Program-made: the position numbers and the translations under genes
Notes under the pieces: generated by a model
Told to the model about the DNA's origin: nothing
Database searches by the model: none
What the model saw: only the letters and a program-made list of their open reading frames with translations
Source of the DNA: Aquarana catesbeiana
Lineage: Eukaryota > Chordata > Amphibia > Anura > Ranidae
NCBI RefSeq assembly: GCF_042186555.1
Contig: NC_133333.1
Location: 219,544,757-219,608,756, forward strand
Direction of reading: 5' to 3'
DNA: 64,000 bases
In this document: in pieces, positions 34,826 through 45,034 of the stretch
Position numbering within the stretch: the stretch's first letter is position 1
Layout of the letters: each line of letters begins with the position of its first letter

Positions 34826-35375
34826 TGGACCAGACATTCTCCCAGGTTAGGTATGTGCCCAAAACCTTTTTCCAGGTAAGGTATACGATCCAGACCTTCT
34901 CCCAGGTAAGGTATATGACACAGATTGTCTCCCAGATAAGGTAAATGGCCAAGAACTTCTCCCGGGTAAGGAATATGGCCCAGACCTTATCCCAGGTAAG
35001 GAATATGGCCCAGACCTTATCCCAGGTAAGGAATATGGCCCAGACCTTATCCCAGGTAAGGAATATGGCCCAGACCTTATCCCAGGTAAGGAATATGGGC
35101 CAAACCTTATTCCAGGTAAGGAATATGGCCCAGACCTTATCCCAGGTAAGGAATATGGCTCAGACCTTATCCCAGGTAAGGAATATGGCCCAGATCTTAT
35201 CCCAGGTAAGGAATATGGCCCAGACCTTATTACAGGTAAGGTATCCGACCCAGACCTTCTCCCAGGTAAGTTATATGGCCCAAACCTCTCCAGTAAGGCC
35301 CAGACCTTCTTCCAGGTAAGGTAATTGGCCAAGACGCTCTCCCAGGTAATGTATATGGCCTAGATCTTCTCGCAG
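34826..35375. repeat. 30-bp minisatellite, block 2
   Basis: About 18 units, with a very homogeneous core (34965-35230) based on GAATATGGCCCAGACCTTAT plus CCCAGGTAAG. It continues the array of 33330-33795 with a slightly different consensus. Confidence 0.95.
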
Positions 35376-35393
35376 GCACTCACTGCCGGCAAC

Positions 35394-35761
35394 CTGTCGA
35401 GAAAGGTCCCCCACCTGCGCAAGTAACACTACATCGCGCCACACGCTCCCGATGCTCGTGCAACTCTGCAAGGGGCGGGTGTAGGGGTGGATGCATACAG
35501 AAGAGGCCGCATGATGGCCAGAGCTCATACAATGGGGCTGGATTTCTCAATGTATCATGCGGCCTCTTCTCCTACACCCGCCCCTTGCAGAGTTGCACGA
35601 GCATCAGGAGCGTGTGCCACGATGTAGTGTTAATTGCGTAGGCGCCGTGTACAGCTGATGAACAGCTGTTCATGTTCGGAGACTTTCGGCATCTCCTTTG
35701 TCCTCTGTACTGCACAAGCGCTGCTTGAGGATACTATCCGACGGGGGACCTTTCTCGGCAG
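35394..35761. mobile_element. Palindromic MITE
   Basis: The left end is CTGTCGAGAAAGGTCCCCC and the right end GGGGGACCTTTCTCGGCAG. Long arms around 35440-35510 and 35553-35625 pair almost perfectly (GGGGCGGGTGTAGG with CCTACACCCGCCCC). The superfamily is unknown; the flanks share only AAC. Confidence 0.7.
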
Positions 35762-36605
35762 AACACCGGGTCTATGACTTCTCATCCCACTGATTTTATT
35801 GGTATTTCCTAGAAATCTCTGTGAGCACAGAATTTCTGCAGTTTTGTGTGTGAGCCATGAGCCTCATCTGCTGAGAAATGTCCTTCCAATTTAATGCCTC
35901 TGCATTGTCTGCAGCTATTTGCGGTCCCAGACTCCATGCTTCTCATTCCAGACGTGCTGCGACATGACTGATTTTTGGCTATTTCCATTAGACGTTGTAC
36001 AACTAAAGCACTTTATCTTTAATTCCAGCCTGCTGTCAATTCATATGGTATAATGGAAGCCGTGAACCCTTCATGAAAGGAGTGCGGGTGCAGCGCATGG
36101 CTGGGGACACAATATGCAATGTGTATTTATACACACAGGACTTTCCATATAATTATGAAGTCATGAGATGATAACTGCTGGGAAGACTGTAATTATCGTA
36201 TTCACAATGTGACATGGAACGTTACACTTTGTTTCATGATTATAGGAAAGGTTTTGTATTGAAGAAAGCAGCAGAGAAGATTCAGAACCTTTCTGTGTAA
36301 TGTGCTGGGAGGAAAGCCGGTTACAGTGAATGAATAATCGCGGACTTTGTGCCGCAACGTTGAAAAGAAAACAAAAGACGCGGCTGAAGGCAAAGAGGAT
36401 GATGGGAAATTCTAGACCGCCAAAATTCATTATCGGCCTGCTGCGTGCACTTGTATACGCTCTATCTACGTTGTTATATTTGTTTCCTAACAGTTTTTTA
36501 TAAGTCTATTTTTATGCTATAAGTTAATTGATATTACTTAATCAATACCTATTGACATTTTTCTTTCTTTTCATTTTAGAACCTCTGTCAGATTTTTGTT
36601 TGCCT
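35762..36605. other. Spacer without recognised genes
   Basis: No repeat ends or convincing coding frames. This is one of the more single-copy-looking stretches. Confidence 0.35.
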
Positions 36606-37390
36606 CGAGGCTGTATTCACACCTGAGCGTAGCATCTTTGATCGATTTTCCGGCTTTTTTTGTGCATTTTTATTCACAATTTTGGCGTGTTTTTATGTGC
36701 GACTTTTGCACATTTTTATACAGTGTTTTTGAGCTTTGCCGTTTTTTTCTGTTGCATCATTTATTGCTAGGTATTTCAGCTTTTTCATCAGCTTTTATTT
36801 CTTTATTTTTAATTATAATTAATTAATGTATTATTATTTTTTTTTGTTAGGTTTTAGAGTTAAGGTTGGGATTAGGGGTTAGGGTTATTTATTATATATT
36901 TATTTTTGTTAGGGTTAGGGTGTTAATACTGCTACTACTAATATTGATGATAAATTAATAACTAAATATAAAATAAATACACAAATAAAAAAAATAACCT
37001 TAAATAAATACAATAAATTTTATTTGAGCAGAAAATCTGGCAAAAACACGCTAATTCGCACAAAAACGTGCCAATAGCGCTTTTCCATTCATTTCTGTGG
37101 GAATGAAAATGCACCAAAAACGCGCCAATCTGCTGAATTGGAGCTACAAAAAAAGCTCCAGAACTTTTTTGAGTTTCAGGCATTTGGCTTCAGGTGACTC
37201 GTAGTAGAGATATGAACCATCTCCGTAAAGAATAATTGATTTTCCTGACAGACTCCAAGGCAGTCTACATGTGGGTTAACCCCGCCTCCTCTCCAATGCT
37301 ATAGGACCCCACTCCCATAAATTTGAGCTTACCGCTACAGACTGCGTTCCTTTTTTGTCCTCCTCATTGGCCCTACAAGCACTGCACTTA

Positions 37391-38045
37391 CGTTTACAGA
37401 TGTCCAGTCAATCAAGGTTGATGCTGGGCATACGTTCTAGCGGTGTCAGGATAGCCCAGGGCCCAGCCATGGGTGGGTCCGTGGCTCCAGGTCTCCCTGT
37501 CCGGTGGTGGGGACGGTCTTTGTATGCCCAGGCACGGAGGATCGACTGGCAGGTCTGAAGATCCCTCCATGGCAGCAGTTTTTGTATATATGCCCCCTTG
37601 TCTGTCTCCCCTCATGTGCCCTTTTCTTTTTCCCCTTCTCTCTGCTTTTTTTTTCTCTATGGCGCCTGACACGGCTCCCTCTTCCGGGTTTCAGCTCCAG
37701 CTCGCTTCTGCACTTGAGCGATCCTCAGACGAAACCGAGGCTTGGTTTCACGCATGCACGGTATGGCCGGGGACCCGGCGGCCGCGCAGGTGCTCCACGG
37801 CGGGTCGCCACTGCACAGCCGCAGTCTGGATGCTGCGGTGACGTCATTACGACGGGGATATTTAAATTCCTGTGAGCCCCTGTCATATTGGGGTTTAATG
37901 TGGGCAGCTTGTGACAGCTCCTCCAGGCAGCAGGCTCTCAGGTCAAGGTAAGCTCCAGCCTGCGGCTATGGTGCAGGGGCAGGGGGGCTGAGATGGCTCT
38001 TAAAGGGGAAGCTGCACTGCTATTTGTACTCCTTTCTCCTAGGAC
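37391..38045 (+). pseudogene. DIRS gag region, largely deleted
   Basis: Open frames between 37391 and 37880 are short, and the frames overlap without a conserved domain I can name. The position upstream of the reverse transcriptase is where DIRS gag lies. The short size compared with typical DIRS elements suggests an internal deletion. Identification rests on position only. Confidence 0.4.
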
Positions 38046-39409
38046 GTGTGAGTGTACGTAAAAGGCTGCAGGATCGTCACCTATTCGTCCACCAGGGTGC
38101 CATGGACAGGTCACCGCCTCCGTGTGGCCAGCCTAGGTCGGGTAGGGGCATGTCTGCTTCTCTTCCGGAACATCTGGGTGGCCTTAATCTTAGACTACTG
38201 GGCTATTAAGACGGTCTCCACAGGCCACACATGGTTCTTCACCAGTACTCCTCCACCCAGATTTATTTCCACCCTGGTACCACAGTCAGAAGAAAAGAAG
38301 CAGGTGTTACTACGTGGATTACAGGGAGCCGTGGTGCCTGTCCCAAAAGGTGAAGAGTTCCAGGGGGTATACTCCCCTCTCTTCCTTGTGCAGAAGAAAA
38401 ACTGTTCATGGCACTCCGTGATAGACCTAACTTACCTAAACAAGTTTATAAAATACGAAAGATTAAAAATGGAGACTTTGTCTACCATCCAACAAGCCGT
38501 GCAGCCAGGCGATTGGTTAATCTCAATCGTCTTAAAAGATGCCTATTTTCACGTGCCGGTGGCAGCAGAATTCCGCAAATACCTCCGGTTCAGAGTCAGG
38601 CAAGAACATCTACAGTTCAGCTGCCTCCCTTTCGGTTTGACAACCTCACCCCGAGTCTTTTGAAAGTTCTTCTGGCCGTGGTGGCCCTCATCAGAACAAA
38701 AGGGATACGCTTGTACCACTATCTCGACGACCTCCTGTTACTGTCCCAAGATGAGGGGAAGCTGTTGGTCCACAGGGAGCAGGTTATCTCCACACTGTTC
38801 GAATTCGGGTGGCTCCTAAACCTGAAAAAAAGCTATCTGGAACCAGTCCAGTGCCTGATATACTTAGGGGCCCAGTTCGACACGGTGGAAAGCACCATCT
38901 CTCTCCCAGTGGAGAAGATCCCAGTCATTCGAGGGAGAATCTCACAGGCTCTGAGCTCCTTATGCCTAAAGGCCTTGCAGTGCCTAAGAATTATCGGCAC
39001 AATGGTCTCTATGACCCCCATGGTCAAATGGTCTCTGTGGAGGTTACGCACTTTTCAGACAGGGTTTCTTCAACAGTGGAATTCAGGGGACGTCAATCAG
39101 TCCATTCACATAACATCAGTGATGAGAAACAACCTCTTCTGGTGGCTCCAGTGCAGAAATCTGCTCACCTGCCACTCCATTGCCCCCATCTCATGGGTCA
39201 CGGTCAGGACCGATGCCAGCGGTGCCGGTTGGGGAGTCCTTTGCAGGTCAGAACTTGCACAAGGCAAGTGGGATGCCCGTCTTCACAACCCAGGCTCAAA
39301 CGTCCTGGAACTATGGGTAGCCTGGTGTGCCCTTCAATCTTTCACTCATCTCCTGATAGGGGAGTCAGTTTTACTGAGAATGGTCAAAACCACAGCGTCT
39401 CCTATGTGA
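38046..39409 (+). pseudogene. DIRS reverse transcriptase and RNase H, frameshifted
   Basis: The first part (frame of 38052) carries GVYSPLFLVQKK, SVIDLTYLNKFI and LKDAYFHVPV. The position expected to hold the catalytic motif A aspartate is valine (GTC, 38529-38531). After PFGLTTSPRVF a one-base shift near 38660 moves the protein into another frame. That frame has the YLDD box at 38720-38731 and LIYLGAQFDT. RNase H follows (VRTDASGAGWGV near 39205). The frame ends at 39409 after a further shift near 39380. The valine at motif A and the shift make the enzyme defective. Confidence 0.85.
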
Positions 39410-40407
39410 AGAGGCAAAGGGGCACTCATTTTTCCACCCTCATGAACTCGAGAAAGGCGAGCACGAATAAGGTCCATGGGAGAATATGGGCCAAGTACGT
39501 TGAATTCTCATCCTCTACGGGCAGATCGTTCAGAGATCCAGGAGTCCAGGATATCCTCAGCTTCCTCCAATCCGGCCTAGATCTGTCTCTATCCATTAGC
39601 TCCCTCATGATCCAAGTTTCAGCCTTGTTGGCCTTCTCCGAAACATCATGGGCCGTTCATCCTCTAATCCGACAGTTCTTCCATGGGGCGACAAGACTTA
39701 GGCCTCAAAGAAGACCAAGATTCCCCAAATGGGATCTTCCCCTTGTTCTTGACTCATTGACTGACTTCAGTACCTCAGAATCCGCTCTGCTTTCTGTCAA
39801 AGACCTTTCCGCAAAGGTCACCTTCCTAGTTGCCATCACTTCGGCCAAAAGGGTTTCTGAGATCGGGTCCTTGGGTCATGAAGAACCGTTCCTGACTTTC
39901 TTCCCGGACCGCGTGGTCCTCATCCCTATGCTCGGCTCAAACCCGAAAGTCACTTCAGTGTTCCATGAGAACCAAGAAATTGTCCTACCTACATTCAGGG
40001 CCCTGGGGTCCACCGAAGTTCATCCTCTGGATGTAGGCGAAATACTAAAGAAATACCTGCAAGTTACTTCCTCCTTTAGACGCTCCGACTACCTGTTTAT
40101 CTTGCACTCTGGCAGTAACAGAAGGAAGCGAGCTTCGACCAGAACGATTGCGGCCTAGATCATCCAGTCCATCCAACAGGCTTATAGGGCTAAGGGCTTG
40201 ACTCCTCCAGAGGCGATGACGGCACATTCCAACAGGGGTATGGCGGCTTCGTGGGCAGCAGCCCGGCATGTGGCTCTAGACGTCATCTGCAAAGCAGCCT
40301 CATGGGCCTCCATTAATACCTTCATGTCACATTACTGCATAGAGCCTGCTTCTCTATCTCCTGTGAATTTTGGTTTAAGAATCCTGTTAGTTGACGGGCC
40401 AAATTAA
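39380..40407 (+). pseudogene. DIRS tyrosine recombinase with one internal stop
   Basis: This recombinase would integrate the circular DNA copy. The frame from about 39380 reads HSVSYVKRQRGTHFS onward and contains the catalytic Arg in TSAKRVSE (AGG at 39850-39852). An in-frame TAG at 40156-40158 follows RTIAA. The same frame then continues to 40407 with the HxxR box (HSNRG, 40225-40236) and the candidate nucleophile Tyr in MSHYCIEP (TAC at 40333-40335). All catalytic positions survive, so a single base change separates this from an open recombinase frame. In DIRS the recombinase often lies in a different frame from RT, so the 39380 shift may be natural. Confidence 0.85.
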
Positions 40408-40454
40408 ATTTCCTTTGATCAGCATACCCACCCGTGTGGTCTGGCTAGTTATTT

Positions 40455-40552
40455 CCCACGCGTAGACTGCCATGGAGTCTGTCAGGAAAACTGAAAATGT
40501 ATTATCAAATACTTACTGTAATTTTCCTTTCCTGATGGACTCCATGGCAGAC
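40455..40552 (+). repeat. DIRS internal complementary region
   Basis: The first half (GTAGACTGCCATGGAGTCTG) is the complement of the left terminus at 37240-37275. The second half (GTATTATCAAATACTTACTG) is the complement of the right terminus near 40705-40730. In the DIRS model this segment templates joining of the two ends into a circle. Confidence 0.85.
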
Positions 40553-40845
40553 GGAGTTCCCACCCATCAGTCAAGAGTTGGCTAGTTAGGAAACACAGTT
40601 TCTAGCGGTGAGCTCACATTTCTGGGAGTGGGGTCCTATAGCATTGGAGAGGAGGCGGGGTTAACCCACACGTAGACTGCCATGCAGTCCATCAGGAAAG
40701 GAAATTTACGGAAAGTATTTGATAATAAATTTTCATTTTTTTTTTCTCCTCCAGCGTGTTGGAGCTTTAAGCTACAAATCGCTGAGGTGTGAATGGGGCC
40801 TGAAGTTGTCAGTAGGTCAGGTGTCCCTATCGCAAGATTTACCTG

Positions 40846-41165
40846 TAGGCCTTTTTTACACTGCGTTTTTTGCACAGGTAACGCAATATACAGGGATATG
40901 TAATGTAATACTGACACATAATCACACACATAGGTTGGACTTGATGGACTTGTGTCTTTTTTCAATCTCACCTACTATGTAACTATGTAACTATGTAACG
41001 CACGGTTTCCAAAATACTTTCTATTAGGATGCGTGTTTTTGGCACATTTTCTGAAAGCACACCAAAGATGCAGCATGCAGGACTTTGAAGCACTTTCAGA
41101 AAACACGCCAAAAACGTGTGACCTGAAAGAAAGTCTATGGGAAACTGTGGGCTACCTGCACGAAA
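40846..41165. mobile_element. MITE-like sequence interrupted by a CR1 tail
   Basis: The left end GGCCTTTTTTACACTGCGTT is followed by ACAGGTAACGCA. The MITE-like text resumes at about 40999 with CGCACGGTTTCC. Palindromic AAAACACGCCAAAAACGTGT lies near 41100. The right end is uncertain. Confidence 0.4.
40889..40998 (+). mobile_element. CR1 LINE 3-prime end with TATGTAAC tail
   Basis: TATACAGGGATATGTAATGT leads to CACACATAGGTTGGACTTGA, then ACCTACTATGTAACTATGTA with three tail units. It is the same 3-prime end as the large CR1 at 42950, in the opposite orientation. Confidence 0.8.
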
Positions 41166-41405
41166 ACCTCAGATACACCTGCGCTGCAGCCAAACCACAG
41201 CATGGCAGGGTAAAATTGGCCTTATTGTCTGTTCTGGTGACAACTGTAAAATTTTGGATTTTCTTCACTTTCTGTCTCACGGATAAATCAGGAAGGTGAA
41301 TCTCCCCAATGGGACACAGACAGCAATAAAAAACTGACAAGGGGGTGTCTAAGGGTCCAACCCCCTTATCACTGCATTTAAAATAAAATAAAAAAGTTTT
41401 GGCCT

Positions 41406-41838
41406 GAAAGCGGTGTTCCACCCAAAAGTGGAACTTCCGCTTATCTGCCTCCCCCCCCCCTCTGGTGCCACATTTGGCACCTTTCAGAGGGGAGGAGAGA
41501 GTGGGTACCTGTTTTTGACAGGTACCTTGTCCCCACTTCCGTCGGACCTCGCTGAAACAAGGTAGTCAGAAGTCACTGTCGGGCCAGTAGGAGAGCGCAC
41601 TTCGCGCATGCGCAATAGGGACCTGGCTGTGAAACAGCAAGACTTCACTTCCGGGTTCCCTTGCAGGCAATGGTGGCAGCAGCACCCGACTGCAGATGGA
41701 AACAGCTGGTGCCGAAACAGCAGTGCCGCCATCGCAGGACTCCAGGACAGATAAGAGTCCCATTATTAAAAGTCAGCAGGTACAGTATGTGTAGCTGCTG
41801 ACTTTAAATTTTTTGATGGGGAGGCGGAACTCCGCTTT
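41406..41838. mobile_element. MITE with AAAGCGG termini
   Basis: The left end is AAAGCGGTGTTCCACCC and the right end GGCGGAACTCCGCTTT. The ends are related to those at 19938 and 23294. No clear duplication. Confidence 0.6.
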
Positions 41839-42430
41839 AAGTTTTATAATAAAATTAGAAAATGCATGAAGGTGGGTAATAATAAATCCTAAAATTTTTG
41901 TTATGTTTTAAAGAAATGTGCAAAATAGATCGATGAAGAATTTGATAGTACGCATTCCATTAATTATTTAACTGCACCACAATATTCTCCTGAGCTAAGC
42001 AGATCAATCACTGTGATAGAATTTCTCAGATAATTATTACTATCTGATGGCAGGCAGGACATCAGGGCAGTAATGGGCATGCACAGACAGATCGGTTATG
42101 CTGCCCATCTGCTCATCTCTGATGACCCCCCCCCATGTTTGCTGCACCATTGTCTCTCAATTTTGTTTGTACATTGCGATAAAAAGTAAAGAATCGTCTT
42201 CACTCCAGGTGGATCCAGACCCACCACATAATCAGTGTAAAAGCACAAGAGCTGCCCCAATCTGCAGATGGAAAGGGAAAGATAACATGTTCAGTATTTC
42301 TACAGTCTAAAAAAACTAAACTAAAGAATAAACCTGTCACTGGATGTGTAAAATACAAATGTTATGCACAAGTCTGAAATGTAAACATCCTTTGTAATAG
42401 GAATATGGCATGACAGGTCCTATTTACAGT
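41839..42430. other. Spacer without recognised genes
   Basis: AT-rich with no repeat ends. The short frame at 42098-42310 has no recognisable domain. Confidence 0.35.
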
Positions 42431-42741
42431 GAGATCTGGGGTCTATAATTCCCTAGATCTCACCTCTAGGCTGGGAAGCCTGAAATAAAAAAAAAAGATC
42501 TCAACTTCCCAGCCGGCGGCATTTTTTCAAATGCAGAGGCCGGGCCGGACGTCATAACATCGCGCCCAACCTCCGAACGATCATAGAGACTTGGGGACCT
42601 GTACAGCCGCTATGATTGTTCCTATGGAGCAGGGAATCGCAGGCTCTAAAAGAAGATATCTGAATGATGCATGCAACTGAACGAATCATTCAGATATCCC
42701 CACTCAAATTCTGCGACATCATATGACTTGGGCGGAAGTGG
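42431..42741 (+). mobile_element. piggyBac-like right end, left end not seen
   Basis: GGGCGGAAGTGG ends at 42741 and is followed by TTAA (42742-42745), as at other family right ends. A GTGAGATCTGGGG/CCCTAGATCTCAC hairpin lies at 42431-42463. The family call is tentative. Confidence 0.4.
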
Positions 42742-42904
42742 TTAAATAACAATTTTATCGACTACAATTCACAATTCTCGTCATATCTGTCCAAAGTGAC
42801 CTGTGGAGAATGTCCTGAAATATACATATTCTGTGAGCTATCATATTGCACCTATGACATCATCAACTATTATCTTTGATTACATGATACATTGTAATAA
42901 CATT

Positions 42905-42949
42905 ACCAACTTTTACTACATTGGCTGTGAATGATCACATGGTATCATC
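42905..42949. repeat. Left remnant of the ~50-bp tandem array
   Basis: ACATTGGCTGTGAATGATCA plus CATGGTATCATCC matches units at 54809-55118 and 55626-55798. The large CR1 begins immediately to the right, so the array was split by that insertion. Confidence 0.75.
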
Positions 42950-43004
42950 CATAGTTACATAGTAGGTGAGGTTGAAAAAAGACACAAGTCCAACCTATGT
43001 GTGT

Positions 43005-45026
43005 GATTAAAGGCCAGTATTACATTGTATATCCCTGTATGTTGCGGTCGTTCAGGGGCTTATCTAATAGTTTTTTTAAACTATCGATGCCCCCCGCTGA
43101 GACCATCATCTGTGGAAGGGAATTCCACATCCTTGCCGCTCTTACAGTAAAGAACCCTCTACGCAATTTAAGATTAAACCTCTTTTCTTCTAATTTTAGT
43201 GAGTGGCCACGTGTCTTGTTAAAATCCCTTCCACACTAAAGTTTTATCCCTATTGTGGGGTCACCAGTATGGTATTTGTAAATATAAATCATATCTCCTC
43301 TCAAGAGTCTCTTCTCCAGAGGGAATAAGTTCAGTGCTTGCAACCTTTCTTCATAACTAATATCCTACAGAACCTTTATTAACTTTGTTGCCCTTCTTTG
43401 TACTCGCTCCATTTCTAGTACATCCTTCCTGAGGACCTGTGCCCAGAACTGGACAGCATACTCCTGATGCGGCCGGACCAGAGTTTTGTAGAGCAGGAGA
43501 ATTATAGCTTTGTCCCTGGAGTTAATCCCCCTTTTAATGCATGCCAATATTGTTTGCTTTGTTAGCAGCAGCTTGGCATTGCATGCTATTGCCGAGCCTA
43601 TCATCTACTAGGACCCCCAGGTCCTTTTCCATCCTAGATTTCCCCAGAGGTTCACCCCCTAGTGAGTAGATTGCATTCATAGTTTTGCCACCCAAATGCA
43701 TTATTTTACATTTTTCTACATTAAACCTCATTTGCCATGTAGTTGCCCACCCCATTAATTTGTTCAGATCTTCTTGCAAGGTTTCCACATCCTGCGGAGA
43801 AGTTATTACCCTGCATAGCTTAGTATCATCCCCAAATACAGGGATTGAACTGTTTACCCCATACTCCAGGTCGTTTATGAACAAATTAAATAGGATTGGT
43901 CCCAGCACAGAACCCTGGGGGACCCCACTTACCACCCCTGACCAGTCCGAGTATTCCCCATTTATCACCACCCTCTGAACTTGCCCTTGTAGGCGTTTTC
44001 AATTCATGTACTCACCATATGGTCCATGCCAACGGACCTTATTTTGTACAGTAAACGTTTATGGGGATTTGTGTTAAATGCTTTTCCAACCACAATACAC
44101 CATGTCTACGGGCCTTCCTTTATCTAGATGGCAGCTCACTTCCTCATAGAAGGCTAGTAGCTTGGTTTGGCAAGAACGATTCTTCATTAATCCATGCTGA
44201 TTAATGCTAATGATACCGTTTTCATTACTAAAATCTTGTATACAGTCCCTTATCATCCCCTTCAAGAGCTTGCATACTATTGATGTTAGGCTAACTGGTC
44301 TGTAATTCCCAAGGATGTATTTTGGCCCTTTCTTTTAAATATTGGTGCTACATTGGCTTTTCTCCATTTAGCTGGTACCATTCCGGTCAGTAGACTGTCA
44401 GTAAAAATTAGGAACAATGGTCTGGCAATTACTTGACTGAGTTCCCTAAGTACCCTCGGGTGCAAGCCATCTGGTCCCGGTGATTTATTAATATTAAGTT
44501 TCCCAAGTCTATTTCTAATTCTGTCCTGTTAGCCATGAGGGTGCTTCCTGTGATGTGTCATAAGGATAAACACTGCAGTTTTGGTTACTGAAGCCCCCCA
44601 ATTCCCTTGTGAAGACTGAGGAGAAAAATAAACTCAATACCTTCGCCATCTCCCCATCCTTTGTAACCAGATGTCCTTCCTCATTCTTTATGGGGCCAAA
44701 ATGGTCTGTCCTCCCTTTTTTACTGTTTATACACTTAAAGAATTTCTTGGGATTTCATCCCAATTTATATCTTCTAGCAAGGCTCATAGTTTAGGGAAGT
44801 TGGCTCTTTTGAAATTCAGTGTCTTTGTGTTCCCCTTGTGTTTCCTATTTGTGTGATTTATACTGAAGCCAAATGACCTGTGATCGCTGTTTCCCAAATT
44901 GCCCCGTATTTCCACATCCGTGATCAGGTCTGTATTGTTGGTAATCAGTAGATCTAGTAACGCCTTGTTTCTAGTTGGTGCGTCTACCATCTGAACCATG
45001 AAATTGTCCTGCAAGACATTTAGGAA
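43005..45026 (-). pseudogene. CR1 ORF2: endonuclease C-terminus, reverse transcriptase, C-terminal domain
   Basis: Read on the minus strand, the endonuclease end shows DLLITNNTDLI and GNSDHRSFGF (near 44890-44960). The linker has GPIKNEEGHLVTKDGEMAKV (near 44620-44695), a CR1 signature. RT follows with QHGLMKNRSCQTKLLAF (near 44150-44210), SGVPQGSVLGPILFNLF and the catalytic box FGDD (near 43826-43837; FADD is usual). The end shows YKTLVRPHQEYAVQFW and RRATKL, then the C-terminal HSLKLEEKRFNLKLRRGFF region down to about 43050. Frameshifts fall near 43600, 44070 and 44270. Not functional. Confidence 0.85.
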
Positions 45027-45034
45027 CTTGTGAG

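Larger units (their letters stand above)
37215..40738 (+). mobile_element. DIRS retrotransposon with inverted termini and internal complementary region
   Basis: DIRS elements copy through a circular intermediate and integrate with a tyrosine recombinase. The left inverted repeat is 37223-37337 and the right 40603-40711; both carry GTGGGTTAACC/GGTTAACCCACA and CTCCAATGCTATAGGACCC. The internal complementary region (40455-40552) joins the complement of the left end (GTAGACTGCCATGGAGTCTG) to the complement of the extreme right end (TATTATCAAATACTTACTG). This arrangement is specific to DIRS-like elements. At 3.5 kb it is short, with most of gag missing. Confidence 0.9.
36608..40797. mobile_element. 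MITE apparently split by the DIRS element
   Basis: The left terminus GGCTGTATTCACACCTGAGC (36609) has its inverted counterpart in CGCTGAGGTGTGAATGGGGC (near 40775-40795). The MITE body covers about 36608-37197 and 40745-40797, with the DIRS retrotransposon between. A partial inverted terminus (GGCTTCAGGTG) also occurs at 37188-37198, so side-by-side remnants rather than one split element remain possible. Short TTAGGG-like repeats occur near 36870 and 36908. Confidence 0.5.

Noticed and set aside
33177..35332. Open frames with LPGIRSGPYS-type repeats
   Set aside because: Translations of the 30-bp minisatellite.
36870..36920. Interstitial telomeric repeat
   Set aside because: Only two or three TTAGGG-like units in an AT-rich region; too few for a telomere-derived array.
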